DNA of 64,000 nt from Robertmurraya massiliosenegalensis JC6 (GCF_000311725.1 NZ_HE978514.1:361752-425751), one strand, 5' to 3'. Positions 34,951-44,097 are shown, counted from the stretch's first letter. Translations and numbers: made by a program. The notes: generated by a model not told the origin, from the letters alone.

Positions 34951-35159
34951 GAAAGATTTCAACCCATTGTCCAAAATTTGCTTCTTATAACTAGAACCTG
35001 AGCCGCTTATAGGCGCTAAGTCATACGTGAGTTTATTTATAATTTAGGACGTAGTTACCGGAAATAATTTACAGAAATTCGAATTCATTTAAAATTCAAT
35101 TAATAATTCGGTTTTACAATAAGGAAGTACCAAAAAACTTACTTAATGAGGTGATTCTT

Positions 35160-35309
35160 TTGAAATTCAAGAAACTTTCTTTATCATTGCTGGCAGCATT
35201 CCTTTTGACTGGAGTTCTAACAGCATGCGCAGACCAAAATGAGGTAGATACAGAGGAGAATGAAACAGAAACACCTGCAGAAACTGAAACAGAAGAAACA
35301 AACGAGTAA
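35160..35309 (+). CDS. Small acidic lipoprotein, 49 residues
   Basis: An ORF with a TTG start preceded by GAGGTGA. It encodes a lipoprotein signal (KFKKLSLSLLAAFLLTGVLTAC) with the lipobox Cys at residue 23, then a 26-residue tail made mostly of Glu and Thr (TEENETETPAETETEETNE). A terminator follows at once. No family is recognised. Such tiny lipoproteins are common in Bacillaceae; function unknown. It is the only plus-strand gene between 31.4 and 39.2 kb. Confidence 0.8.
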   Translation: MKFKKLSLSLLAAFLLTGVLTACADQNEVDTEENETETPAETETEETNE

Positions 35310-35324
35310 TTTCATATATTGAGA

Positions 35325-35357
35325 GACCTTCACATTTTTTTTGTGAAGGTCTTTCAT
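35325..35357 (+). terminator. Terminator of the small lipoprotein gene
   Basis: GACCTTCACA and TGTGAAGGTC pair perfectly around a T-rich loop and are followed by TTTCATTTC. It lies 15 bases after the lipoprotein stop codon. Confidence 0.85.
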
Positions 35358-35380
35358 TTCGTTAGAATCCGATTGGGTCC

Positions 35381-35464
35381 GCAATTACGCTAAAAAAGAG
35401 CGCAATTATTCCCGAAAGGGGCGCAATAAAACGAAAAACCGGCGCAATTATCACCAATAGGTTA
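35381..35464 (+). repeat. 21-bp periodic degenerate direct-repeat array, four units
   Basis: GCAATTA or GCAATAA begins at 35381, 35402, 35423 and 35444, an exact 21-bp period. Unit bodies contain an A-run near the middle and end in G/C (GAGC, GGGGC, CCGGC). This is the same design as the six-unit array at 7838-7947, in the opposite strand sense. Confidence 0.8.
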
Positions 35465-35524
35465 AGCCTACTCCTGTCATGATATGTGTTGACGTATCCA
35501 CCTTTTGATTCCTCCCTCACATTT

Positions 35525-36658
35525 CTATCGCATGATTTTCTCTTTTTTCCACAAGTAGCAATCCAAAACATCTTCAACAATCGTATTCGCAGCATCTGGA
35601 ACCGCAATTTCTGCTAATGATGATTTCATTTCCTTGAGTCTTTCCTCATTCATGACAAGATTCTCTGTTTCTTCTGCAATTTGACCCCATTTTTCACAAA
35701 ATATAGCTGCACCTGCATTTTGAAAAAACAAAGCATTTTCTTTTTCCTGACCTGGGGTTGCTCCAAGTAAGACAATAGGGACATTTTTGACAGTAGCCTC
35801 TGATAAAATAATTCCACCTGGTTTTGTGATCACACATGTGGCCACATCAAATAATTCATCCATATTGGTAACATATTTGAAAAGACGAACATTACTTTCC
35901 AATTGATATTTCTCCCGGAGCTGAGCATATAATTGCTCATTTTTCCCACATACAACTAAAACTTGCAGATGCTTGTTTTGCTGCAATTCTTCACAAATAT
36001 ATTTTATTTCCTTTGATACACCGTAGGCACCTGCGACAATGAGGACCGTTTTTAAATGGGGGTTTAATTGATATTTATTGAAAAGAAAAGGACGAGACAA
36101 CGATTCTTCAAATTGTTTTCCAACTGGGATTCCAGTAATGGCTATTTTGCGTCGTTCAACACCATTGTTCGTTAAAATGGTTTGAAGATGCTGTGTTGCA
36201 ACGTAATATTTCTCAATTGAAGGTTGGATCCACGCATGATGGAGGCAATAATCTGTGACAACAGTGAAAGTGGGGATCATCTTATTTGTTTTCTTTGAAA
36301 AGTATTCAACTGCATAGGATGGATAAGTATTAATAATGGCATCCGGCTGCTCTTCCTCTACGATCTTATTCAAAGTCGAATATCCATAAGGAAACAATAG
36401 GATATTTGGGCGTTTAGTAATTTCCTGGCTGCTATAGTAAAAAAGTCGATAAAGATGTTTGCCACTCTTTGTAAAACTTTTTAAATATAATTTTCTTGTC
36501 CATTCATTTAAGCGAGGATTCGTTTCTTGATAAATATTCCTCACACTGACATCCGCACGATCTTTAAGTGCAAATTGTTCTTGAAGTGCATGTGCCACTT
36601 GAAGATGCCCATTACCATAATTAGCAGTCAAAATTAACACTTTTGGCTTTCTCATCAA
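35525..36658 (-). CDS. Diacylglycerol glycosyltransferase, MGDG synthase/UgtP family
   Basis: A membrane-associated GT28-type enzyme that adds sugar from a UDP-sugar to diacylglycerol. The N-terminus has LTANYGNGHLQVAHALQEQ, the acceptor-domain signature of the family; the C-terminal half has ITKPGGIILSEATVKNVPIVLL and PGQEKENALFF, the nucleotide-sugar site. At 377 residues it fits UgtP and its paralogue YkoN. Glycolipids can replace phospholipids when phosphate is scarce. Its position among phosphorus genes makes that role attractive, but only a weak Pho-box-like pair supports it. The start is TTG or the adjacent ATG after GGGGAG. Confidence 0.88.
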   Translation of the reverse strand: MMRKPKVLILTANYGNGHLQVAHALQEQFALKDRADVSVRNIYQETNPRLNEWTRKLYLKSFTKSGKHLYRLFYYSSQEITKRPNILLFPYGYSTLNKIVEEEQPDAIINTYPSYAVEYFSKKTNKMIPTFTVVTDYCLHHAWIQPSIEKYYVATQHLQTILTNNGVERRKIAITGIPVGKQFEESLSRPFLFNKYQLNPHLKTVLIVAGAYGVSKEIKYICEELQQNKHLQVLVVCGKNEQLYAQLREKYQLESNVRLFKYVTNMDELFDVATCVITKPGGIILSEATVKNVPIVLLGATPGQEKENALFFQNAGAAIFCEKWGQIAEETENLVMNEERLKEMKSSLAEIAVPDAANTIVEDVLDCYLWKKEKIMR

Positions 36659-36771
36659 TCTATATAACTCCCCTTTCTTGTTCTATCGGATTAATGTTAA
36701 GAAAAATGGGATAATTAGCGTTTAGCTAAGTAAATAACTACTTTTAATGTAGCAAAAAAATATGGAGGCCA

Positions 36772-36788
36772 TTTTAAGAAATTGTTAA
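36772..36788 (-). promoter_or_regulatory. Weak Pho-box-like pair upstream of the glycosyltransferase
   Basis: On the minus strand TTAACA (36783-36788) and TTAAAA (36772-36777) are five bases apart. A -10-like TACATT lies 20 bases further on, at 36746-36751. Only two hexamers in AT-rich DNA, so chance is not excluded. Confidence 0.3.
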
Positions 36789-36818
36789 ATTAAGAAATGC
36801 ACAGGAAATGAAGATAGG

Positions 36819-36852
36819 AAAAAAGGCAGCCATTCTACTATTCAGGGCTGCC
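36819..36852 (-). terminator. ppk terminator
   Basis: On the minus strand GGCAGCC and GGCTGCC pair around a 14-base loop and are followed by six T's, directly after the ppk stop codon. Confidence 0.85.
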
Positions 36853-36860
36853 TTCTCTTA

Positions 36861-39047
36861 TTAATTTTTTGGAAACAACGTAGACAAAAAGCTCTTAAAA
36901 GACCAACTTGATTCTTTACTTTCAATTTGTTTTTTATTCTTATAGGCTCTTTCACAGAGGATTTGCTGGCTATCTATTTCCAGTTCACCTTCTGCTCTTT
37001 TTGCATAATGATAAACACCAGTGGAGTCTTGTTCACGTGCCTTGCAATTATCTTTTAGCATAAGATCCAGCATATCATGTACACGTTCTTTCAGATGATC
37101 TTCTAAAATAGGGAATAAAATCTCGACACGATTCTCCATATTGCGCGTCATCAAATCGGCGGAAGATAAGAATACTCGATTTGCACCGTTGTGATGGAAG
37201 CAATAAATCCTTGTATGTTCTAAGAATGCTCCCACAATACTACGAACCTTAATATTCTCACTAACACCTTTAATTCCTGGTCGTAAGCAACAAATGCCTC
37301 TAACAATTAAATCGATTTTCACTCCAGCAATTGACGCTTCATATAATTTCATGATAATTTTTTTATCTGATAGTGAATTCATCTTTAAGATGATTCGACC
37401 ATTGCCAAACTGTTTATGGTAGTCGATTTCTTCATCAATCAGTTGAATAAAAGTATCCCGTATTCCAAAAGGAGCAACAGCGATATGATGAAACGTTGGC
37501 TTAACCATATATCCACTAAGGAAATTGAAGAAATTCGTCGCATCAATTCCAATTTTATGATTTACGGTAAGCAAACCTAAATCAGTATATATTTTAGCAG
37601 TAGCATCATTATAATTTCCTGTTCCTAAATGAACGTATCTTTGAATGACTCCATTTTCACGTCTTACAATTAGTGTAATTTTACTATGTGTTTTTAAATG
37701 AGTCATTCCATAAATTACATGACATCCTGCCATTTCTAGTTCCTTCGCCCATTGAACATTATTTTCCTCATCAAAACGTGCTTTTAACTCCACTAAAACG
37801 GTAACTTGCTTTCCATTCTCGGCCGCACGTTTAAGACTGTTAATAATAGGCGAATCACCACTGACTCGATAAAGCGTCTGCTTAATAGCGAGAACATCTT
37901 TATCATCTGCAGCCTGCGAAATAAAATCAACAACATGTTCAAATGAGTCATAAGGATGATGAAGCAATACATCACGCTGTTGAATAATTTGAAAAATGCT
38001 TCCATCTCCTTCTAAATCAAGTGACGGTTGAGGGATAAACGATGTTGCACATAAATGTTCATGAGTCGCCTCAATGGTTTTTATAAATGAAAATAAGAAC
38101 GTTAAATCAAGCGGTGCTTGTATAAAGTATACGTCATTTCTATGAATCTCTAATTCTTCTATTAAATAGTCGATCACTTTTTCATCACTACGTTGATATT
38201 GTACTTCTAGGCGGACTGCCGCACCCCACTTGCGTTTTTTTAATTCTTCTTCAATTTCATGTAGCAAATCTTCTGCTTCGTCCTCATGAATATTTAGATC
38301 CGCATTACGTGTAATACGAAAAGGCGTTACAGATTTGACTTCATAACCTAATAACAGCTTATTCATGAATTGGGAAATCACTTCTTCTAAAAGAATAAAA
38401 ACTCTTTCATCATTCTCTGAGGGAAGTTCAATATAACGATTAATAACTGCAGGAACTTGGACAATGACCAAATTCCCATCAAAAGGGAAATGCTTCTTTT
38501 TCTCAGCAATGGTTTCTTCAATCACCACTGCTAAATTAAGTGATTTATTTAAAAGCATTGGGAAGGGTCGATAGGCATCGACTGCCATAGGAGTTAATAC
38601 GGGAAAAATTTGCTCATCAAATAATTCCTCTAAAAACGACAAGCATTGAGGAGAGACCTCATCAATCGATACAAATTTCACATTTTCTCCTGCTAATAAT
38701 GGTGTTAGCTGATACAAAAAGGCCTGGTCTTGCTCCCTTACTAGAGCATGTGCTATATCTGAAATGGCACTTAATTGTTCCTTAGGTGTTAGCCCCGCTT
38801 TATTTTCAGGCTTATTATAGCCAGCCTTCACTTGGTCAAGTAAGCCAGCGACACGGACCATAAAGAACTCGTCCAAATTAGAGCTAAATATCGATAAAAA
38901 TTTAAATCTTTCTAATAAAGCATTGCGCTCATCAAGAGCTTCTTCTAATACTCTATAATTGAAATTTAACCAACTTATCTCCCTATTATTATAATGATCA
39001 GGATTATTTAAGTTAACTGCTACAGAGCTTTCGTCTGCTTTTTGCAT
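36861..39047 (-). CDS. ppk: Polyphosphate kinase 1
   Basis: Reversibly polymerises the gamma-phosphate of ATP into inorganic polyphosphate. About 728 residues. The N-terminal domain has REISWLNFNYRVLEEALDERN and SIFSSNLDEFFMVRVAGL. The catalytic phospholipase-D-like domains contain the autophosphorylated His region (MTHLKTHSKITLIVRR) and YVHLGTGNYNDATAKIYTD, and the second His lies in the later HTRIYCFHHNGANRVFLSSADLM. The ATG at 39047 is preferred because AAAAGGGGATGG lies at normal spacing before it. It is divergent from ppx, 170 bp away. Confidence 0.95.
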   Translation of the reverse strand: MQKADESSVAVNLNNPDHYNNREISWLNFNYRVLEEALDERNALLERFKFLSIFSSNLDEFFMVRVAGLLDQVKAGYNKPENKAGLTPKEQLSAISDIAHALVREQDQAFLYQLTPLLAGENVKFVSIDEVSPQCLSFLEELFDEQIFPVLTPMAVDAYRPFPMLLNKSLNLAVVIEETIAEKKKHFPFDGNLVIVQVPAVINRYIELPSENDERVFILLEEVISQFMNKLLLGYEVKSVTPFRITRNADLNIHEDEAEDLLHEIEEELKKRKWGAAVRLEVQYQRSDEKVIDYLIEELEIHRNDVYFIQAPLDLTFLFSFIKTIEATHEHLCATSFIPQPSLDLEGDGSIFQIIQQRDVLLHHPYDSFEHVVDFISQAADDKDVLAIKQTLYRVSGDSPIINSLKRAAENGKQVTVLVELKARFDEENNVQWAKELEMAGCHVIYGMTHLKTHSKITLIVRRENGVIQRYVHLGTGNYNDATAKIYTDLGLLTVNHKIGIDATNFFNFLSGYMVKPTFHHIAVAPFGIRDTFIQLIDEEIDYHKQFGNGRIILKMNSLSDKKIIMKLYEASIAGVKIDLIVRGICCLRPGIKGVSENIKVRSIVGAFLEHTRIYCFHHNGANRVFLSSADLMTRNMENRVEILFPILEDHLKERVHDMLDLMLKDNCKAREQDSTGVYHYAKRAEGELEIDSQQILCERAYKNKKQIESKESSWSFKSFLSTLFPKN

Positions 39048-39096
39048 TAATCCCATCCCCTTTTTTCTTTCTAACAACATTACACTACACTATTAA

Positions 39097-39113
39097 TGTA
39101 AAAAAATTGTAAA
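39097..39113 (-). promoter_or_regulatory. Weak Pho-box-like pair upstream of ppk
   Basis: On the minus strand two perfect TTTACA hexamers (39108-39113 and 39097-39102) are exactly 11 bp apart. No good -10 lies 20 bases downstream. Suggestive only. Confidence 0.35.
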
Positions 39114-39216
39114 TTATGTGTGTTTTTTTTATTTAATTTTTGACAATATGTTTTTTCTAGCATTTATATAGTTATAATAGTTAGATAATCATTTTCTAAA
39201 GGAAGTGTTCTATACA

Positions 39217-40139
39217 TTGAAAAATAAAGTTGTGGCATTAATTGATATGGGCTCCAACTCTATTCGATTAGCGATATATCAAATCGACAGTGTCGGTCAT
39301 TATAAAGAAATAAAAAAGAAAAAATGGCAGCTCGACTTATAAATTATATGAAAGACGGAGAATTATCCGAAGAAGGAATCCGGCTTATTATTTCCACCTT
39401 AAAGGATTTTCATGATGTAATGAAAACTTTTGACATATATGAAGTGATTGGATTTGCCACTGCAGCGATTAGACAATCTTCTAACCGTGAAGAGATTTTA
39501 TCCGAAATAAAAAAAGAAACCGATATCTCAATGAAAGTGTTAAGTGAGTATGAAGAAGCTTATTACGGGTATCTAGGTGTCATCGATTCCATCGATTTAA
39601 ATGATGGTATTACCATTGATATAGGTGGTGGAAGTACCGAAATCACACTCTTCCACAAACGAAACTTAGTAGAATATTATAGTTTTCCATTCGGTGCTGT
39701 ATCTTTGAATTCTAAATTTAATTTCGGGGATCAAGTTACAACGAAACAACTTGCGGAACTTCGTGCTTATCTTCTGGCCCAATTTCAAAGTCTCCCTTGG
39801 TTACGTAATGTCCATTACCCGATTATCGGAATTGGTGGAACTGCACGGAATCTAGGAAGAATTTATCAGAAAGCACAGGACACAAATGAATACACACTTA
39901 CATTTGATGATATAAATAAAATCATTTTGGAATTATCTTCATTATCCGTTGAAGAACGCACCAAAATCAAGGGGCTATCAAAGAAACGAAAAGACATTAT
40001 AATCCCTGGCATCATGACATTTTTAACTTTAATGGAAGTTGTTCAAACCCCTCATTTTATTTTCAACGATAGATCGATTCGAGATGGAATTTTGAAAGAA
40101 AGATTGAATGTAGCATGTGACGAGCATAAGATAGGATGA
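39217..40139 (+). CDS. ppx: Exopolyphosphatase, split by a -1 frameshift at A AAA AAG
   Basis: Hydrolyses terminal phosphate from polyphosphate (Ppx/GppA family, ASKHA fold). The first 36 codons from TTG 39217 give KNKVVALIDMGSNSIRLAIY, the N-terminal phosphate-binding loop. This frame stops at 39340-39342. The rest (AARLINYMKDGELSEEGIRL..., ITIDIGGGSTEITLF, IIGIGGTARNLGRI) continues in the -1 frame to 40139. The two halves join exactly at a dnaX-type slippery heptamer A-AAA-AAG at 39312-39318, giving EIKKEKMAARL. A one-base deletion in the second A6 run, a sequencing error or true programmed frameshifting would all look like this. Joined length is about 308 residues, normal for short Ppx. 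Initiation at 39324 alone would lack the phosphate-binding loop. Confidence 0.85.
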
Positions 40140-40171
40140 GGAATGGATCGCAGTTATAAGGACTTGAAAGA

Positions 40172-40203
40172 GGTGCGTAAGAATGTTTACGCACCCTTTT
40201 TTT
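40172..40203 (+). terminator. ppx terminator
   Basis: GGTGCGTAA and TTTACGCACC pair around a short loop and are followed by CTTTTTTTT. It lies between convergent ppx and the methyltransferase gene and may serve both. Confidence 0.85.
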
Positions 40204-40214
40204 ATCAACAACAC

Positions 40215-41030
40215 TTACTTAAATCCTACCCGCATGCGATAGCTAAATAGGATCTTTCTCGTTTCTCCGCAGAATACCTCTTTCACATGATGACGAAAAT
40301 CTTCGAATGCAACCTTAAGATCTTTTTCACCTAGTTTCAATCCAGTTTGCAATCCACCTTGGCTAAGGGCGATATTGGCATAACGCTCTGCATCACATTG
40401 CTCCCAGTTATGAAAGACGATCTCCTTTGCAAATGAAAATAAGCCAGATTGCTGAATTTGTTGCAAATGTTTTTCTTTGCTCCATCGATGGGCCCGACTT
40501 TCGTTCGGAAGCAATTCGGCAAGCCGCTCCTCAACATAAGCATATAATTTCAGGTAATGTTCTTCCAAACGCCAATCACATGTTGGCGGCCAATCACAAT
40601 CATATGCTGCAAATATCCCGTTTGGACGAAGCACTCGCGCAAACTCCTTTAGAGTAGACTGCGGATCCATCCAATGAAAAGACTGGGAACATGTAATGAT
40701 ATCTGCACTGCCATCTGCTAACCCTAGTTCATGAGATAATCCCTTAATGAATTGTAGGTTCATTGGCTTCCCTGATTCTTCCCAACGCTCTTCAGCTACT
40801 TGACGCATATCATCATTAGGTTCTACTCCTATTATCTTGTCAGCAATCCCCAACCAAATAAAAGAAGATAACCCTGTACCACAACCGACATCAGCAACTA
40901 GGTTCGGTTTATCCTTTAAATAATTGGTTAAAATTTTTATGACCTCTTTTGGCGCACTTGGACGATTTTGATCGTATAGATTTCCAAAACCAGTAAATCG
41001 TTCGATATTATGAAGGTTTGCTTCTGACAT
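40215..41030 (-). CDS. Class I SAM-dependent methyltransferase
   Basis: About 271 residues. The methyltransferase motif I is LVADVGCGTGLSSFIW; IIGVEPNDDMRQVAEERW, ADIITCSQSFHWMDPQSTLKEFARVLRPNGIFAAYDCDW follow. HWMD with an FARVL tail is typical of the UbiE/trans-aconitate methyltransferase-like group. Substrate unknown. The ATG at 41030 follows GAGAGGAG; a longer reading to 41084 would translate the ribosome binding site. It is monocistronic. Confidence 0.88.
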   Translation of the reverse strand: MSEANLHNIERFTGFGNLYDQNRPSAPKEVIKILTNYLKDKPNLVADVGCGTGLSSFIWLGIADKIIGVEPNDDMRQVAEERWEESGKPMNLQFIKGLSHELGLADGSADIITCSQSFHWMDPQSTLKEFARVLRPNGIFAAYDCDWPPTCDWRLEEHYLKLYAYVEERLAELLPNESRAHRWSKEKHLQQIQQSGLFSFAKEIVFHNWEQCDAERYANIALSQGGLQTGLKLGEKDLKVAFEDFRHHVKEVFCGETRKILFSYRMRVGFK

Positions 41031-41225
41031 AGACTTACTCCTCTCGAACCAAAAATGTGAATGTTGTAATGGTTGTATCACCATTGTATTTTACAAAAGA
41101 CGCAAATAACAAGTTTCAATTGCAACTCTTTTATTTAATGAAACTGACATTCCCTTCACAGAACTGATCTATACATTATAGAACAATTCTGTTATAATAT
41201 ATATAGAACAGATTGGAGGAGTTAT

Positions 41226-41618
41226 ATGATTATTCGGATCGAGTCGGATTCAGAAATCCCTATTTATTTACAGATATCCAATCAAATTATTGATGGTATT
41301 GCACGAGGTAATATTCAATCTGGACAATCACTTCCGTCTGTCAGGAACTTTGCGGCAGATCTTGGTATTAATATGCACACCGTCAATAAGAGCTATCATT
41401 ATTTAGAACAAAAAGGCATTATTCAAATCGTACCGAAATCCGGTGCCATCATTTCTTCACCACAAGACTTCAATGAAAACGTACACATAAAGCTCAAAGA
41501 TGAATATAAACATCTTATTGCAGAATCCATCGTTACAGGCATGACGACCTTACAAATAAAAGAGCTAGTTGCAACGGTGATTGAGGAATTTAAAAAAAGC
41601 AATAAAGAAATCAACTAA
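41226..41618 (+). CDS. GntR regulator, YtrA subfamily
   Basis: A short 130-residue GntR protein: IPIYLQISNQIIDGIARGNIQSGQSLPSVRNFAADLGINMHTVNKSYHYLEQKGIIQIVPKSGAII is the winged helix, followed by a short dimerisation helix instead of a large effector domain. YtrA-type repressors usually control adjacent membrane-protein or ABC genes and respond to cell-envelope stress. It starts 15 bp before the next gene, so it very probably co-regulates it. GGAGGAG precedes the ATG. Confidence 0.92.
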   Translation: MIIRIESDSEIPIYLQISNQIIDGIARGNIQSGQSLPSVRNFAADLGINMHTVNKSYHYLEQKGIIQIVPKSGAIISSPQDFNENVHIKLKDEYKHLIAESIVTGMTTLQIKELVATVIEEFKKSNKEIN

Positions 41619-41633
41619 CAAGGAGGAACCAGA

Positions 41634-42725
41634 ATGACTTTAGCCATCTTTCTTTTTATAGCGATTATTATCGCAGCTATTCAAACAACAATTCCTTTCT
41701 TAGTAAACCGTTCCATCATTTTCGGAGTCACGATTCCAGAACAACACTTACAAAACAAAACGCTGTTATCGTATAAGAAGAAATACTCGCTGATGGTTGG
41801 GGGTGTATCAGCGATTCTTCTAGGGGGATATGCTCTTTGGGCTCTACTACAGCCCGTTACCCAAGAACAAATTGTCATCATTGGAACCATTCTTGAGTTT
41901 ACGATTATTCTATTTAGCTTTTCTCTCTATTTTTACTTTCATGGAAAAGCGCTTCGTCTAAAAAGAGATAAGCAATGGTTGGAAAACATAAAGAGCATTA
42001 AAATCGCTGATTTATCAGCACGCGCCAAGGATGAAATGCTGCCGTGGCCAGTATATTTACTACCGATGGTGATCACAATCGGAGTAATGGTTTATACCTT
42101 TCTTCAATACGATTTATTGCCACAGCAAATTCCAACACATTGGGGAATTAACGGGGAAGCAGATGCTTTTACAGATAAAACTTTCATGTCAGTTCTCACT
42201 CTTCCCCTCACTCTTTTTATGATGCAGATCATGTTTTTAGGAATTCATTTAGGAACCAAAAAGTCGGGGATTAAACTAAGCGCAGAAAGTACTGTAATGT
42301 CGAGACAAAGACAACTTAGTTTACGGAAATACTCTAGCTGGCTCATGTTTTTTGTTAGCTTTCTTCTCTCGATGATGTTAAGCTTTTTTCAACTACAAAC
42401 GATTCACCCTGATCTCGTTTCATCAACAGCTATGTTTTTAATCCCACTTGGATTTCTATTCCTTGTTCTAATGGGAACGATTGTATTTGCGGTCAAAGTT
42501 GGATTTTCTGATAAAAACCATTCACCACAAATAGAAGAAAAAATCATGGATGCCAATGAAGATTCCTATTGGAAAGGCGGACTCTTTTATTTCAATAAAA
42601 ATGATCCATCGATCTTTGTGGAAAAGCGTTTTGGCGTTGGTTGGACGATCAATTTTGCTAATCCGCTTGGATATCTCATTGTTCTTGTACCACTTATTGT
42701 GATTCTTCTGTTTTCATTTTTATAA
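41634..42725 (+). CDS. DUF1648/DUF5808 multi-pass membrane protein
   Basis: A 363-residue membrane protein with about nine hydrophobic segments. The central QIPTHWGINGEADAFTDKTF is the DUF1648 signature seen also in SdpI-type immunity proteins. The C-terminal YWKGGLFYFNKNDPSIFVEKRFGVGWTINFANPLGY is typical of DUF5808. No enzymatic role is known. It is the second gene of a GntR(YtrA)-membrane protein pair, 15 bp downstream of the regulator, followed by a terminator. Confidence 0.88.
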   Translation: MTLAIFLFIAIIIAAIQTTIPFLVNRSIIFGVTIPEQHLQNKTLLSYKKKYSLMVGGVSAILLGGYALWALLQPVTQEQIVIIGTILEFTIILFSFSLYFYFHGKALRLKRDKQWLENIKSIKIADLSARAKDEMLPWPVYLLPMVITIGVMVYTFLQYDLLPQQIPTHWGINGEADAFTDKTFMSVLTLPLTLFMMQIMFLGIHLGTKKSGIKLSAESTVMSRQRQLSLRKYSSWLMFFVSFLLSMMLSFFQLQTIHPDLVSSTAMFLIPLGFLFLVLMGTIVFAVKVGFSDKNHSPQIEEKIMDANEDSYWKGGLFYFNKNDPSIFVEKRFGVGWTINFANPLGYLIVLVPLIVILLFSFL

Positions 42726-42731
42726 AATCTA

Positions 42732-42765
42732 GAAAAGATGTTCTCTAATTGGAGAGCATCTTTTC
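42732..42765 (+). terminator. Terminator of the YtrA-like operon
   Basis: GAAAAGATGTTCTC and GAGAGCATCTTTTC pair nearly perfectly six bases after the stop codon. The stem itself ends in the T-run. Confidence 0.75.
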
Positions 42766-42858
42766 AGTACGCTGTTTTCGTATAGGTTGTGGTTTTTCTC
42801 GTAAAAACCCAGAAGCCGGTTTTTACCCATATGTCACTGTTACTGCTATACATTAAAT

Positions 42859-42967
42859 GTGCGACGGCACTTTTCGCTTCCTCTCTTTTTAGTCTTTACG
42901 AGAAGATATAGGCATTTTATGAACTTATTATTTTCCAAAAACAGCAATGTTTGCGAAAAGAGCCTTT
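42859..42967. repeat. Dispersed repeat B, longest copy
   Basis: This non-coding stretch shares its beginning (GCGACGGCACTTTTCGCTTC) with 23584 and its end (CAGCAATGTTTGCGAAAAGA plus GCCTTT) with 23639, 44622 and, inverted, 30509. It fills most of the gap between the membrane-protein operon and the aromatic cluster. Confidence 0.65.
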
Positions 42968-43020
42968 CTGTAAAAAAAATTGAAGTTTTCATTCCTATTT
43001 TGTATAGATGGTTATATCTT

Positions 43021-44097
43021 TCATATGTTCACTAGTTGTGGTCGTATGCCTTTATATGCTCGCTCTAGTAATTGCCGGATCGCTCGTTCATTAATCGGAC
43101 TTGGATTATAGTATGGGGTTTCTGTTGCTATTTTCGCTGCAACGTCTAGATCGCTTTCTTTCATACCAATCTCTTTCAATGAAATGGGAACTTCGAGAGA
43201 ATTCATTAAATCAAATAACGCACCTGGTGCATCATTTTCATCACACCCGATTGCCCTTGCAATCACTTTAATCGCTTCAGGGGCTCCATTTGCATTATAC
43301 GAAATAACGTGTGGTAGTATGACTGTATGCGTTTCTGCGTGGGGGAGATTATAACTTCCGCCAAGGACATGACATAACTTGTGATGGAGAGCCATCCCTA
43401 CAGACCCTAAAACAGTCCCTCCTAACCAACATCCATATAGTGCTTTGGAGCGAGCATTTGTGTCGAGTGGATCAGCTAATATTTTCGGAAGGCTCAAACT
43501 TAGTGTGCGTATGCCTTCTTCCGCTAAAAGGGACATGATCGGGTTTGCGTTTTCTGCATACAGCCCTTCAACACAGTGTGCTATTGCATTCATACCACTC
43601 GTTACAGTCAAACGTGAAGGAAGTGTATAGGTGAGTTCAGGGTCGTAAATAACCGACTTCGGCTTCACCACTAAATTTTTTCCTGTTTTTTTCAGTCCAT
43701 TCTCTGTAATCCCCCAAATAGGTGTCATTTCTGATCCAGCATAGGTTGTCGGAATGGCCACTATAGGAAAGGAAGTATGTAATGCAATTGCTTTAGCGAG
43801 ACCGATTGATGAACCACCTCCTACAGGAATAAGACTATCTACATTCTGTTTCCTCACAAGTTTCAGTGCCTCTTCAACTGTGTCCAAAGGAACATGTTGA
43901 CGGGCTTTCGTATATACTCCGCCACATAAATTGCTAAGTAAGCTTTGCACTTTTTCTGCTAGTTCACTCTGTTCTTGCGTCGAAATAACTAATCCCCTTT
44001 TCCGACCTAATTTCTTTAATTCAAATTGAACCTTTTTTATTTTTCCGGTCCCAAATATGACTCTATTTGCCTGAACTTCATATACGAAACTCTCCAA
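43021..44097 (-). CDS. Maleylacetate reductase
   Basis: NAD(P)H-dependent reduction of maleylacetate to 3-oxoadipate. About 358 residues of the iron-alcohol-dehydrogenase fold: IPVGGGSSIGLAKAIAL (nucleotide site), IPTTYAGSEMTPIWGIT, SGMNAIAHCVEGLYAENANP and GMALHHKLCHVLGGSYNLPHAETHTVILPH. These motifs match maleylacetate reductases such as PcpE, LinF and TftE. It probably starts at TTG 44097, 8 bases after AAGGAGG. It is the last gene of the minus-strand cluster and links the dioxygenase product to the CoA-transferase encoded at 52-53 kb. Confidence 0.92.
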   Translation of the reverse strand: MESFVYEVQANRVIFGTGKIKKVQFELKKLGRKRGLVISTQEQSELAEKVQSLLSNLCGGVYTKARQHVPLDTVEEALKLVRKQNVDSLIPVGGGSSIGLAKAIALHTSFPIVAIPTTYAGSEMTPIWGITENGLKKTGKNLVVKPKSVIYDPELTYTLPSRLTVTSGMNAIAHCVEGLYAENANPIMSLLAEEGIRTLSLSLPKILADPLDTNARSKALYGCWLGGTVLGSVGMALHHKLCHVLGGSYNLPHAETHTVILPHVISYNANGAPEAIKVIARAIGCDENDAPGALFDLMNSLEVPISLKEIGMKESDLDVAAKIATETPYYNPSPINERAIRQLLERAYKGIRPQLVNI

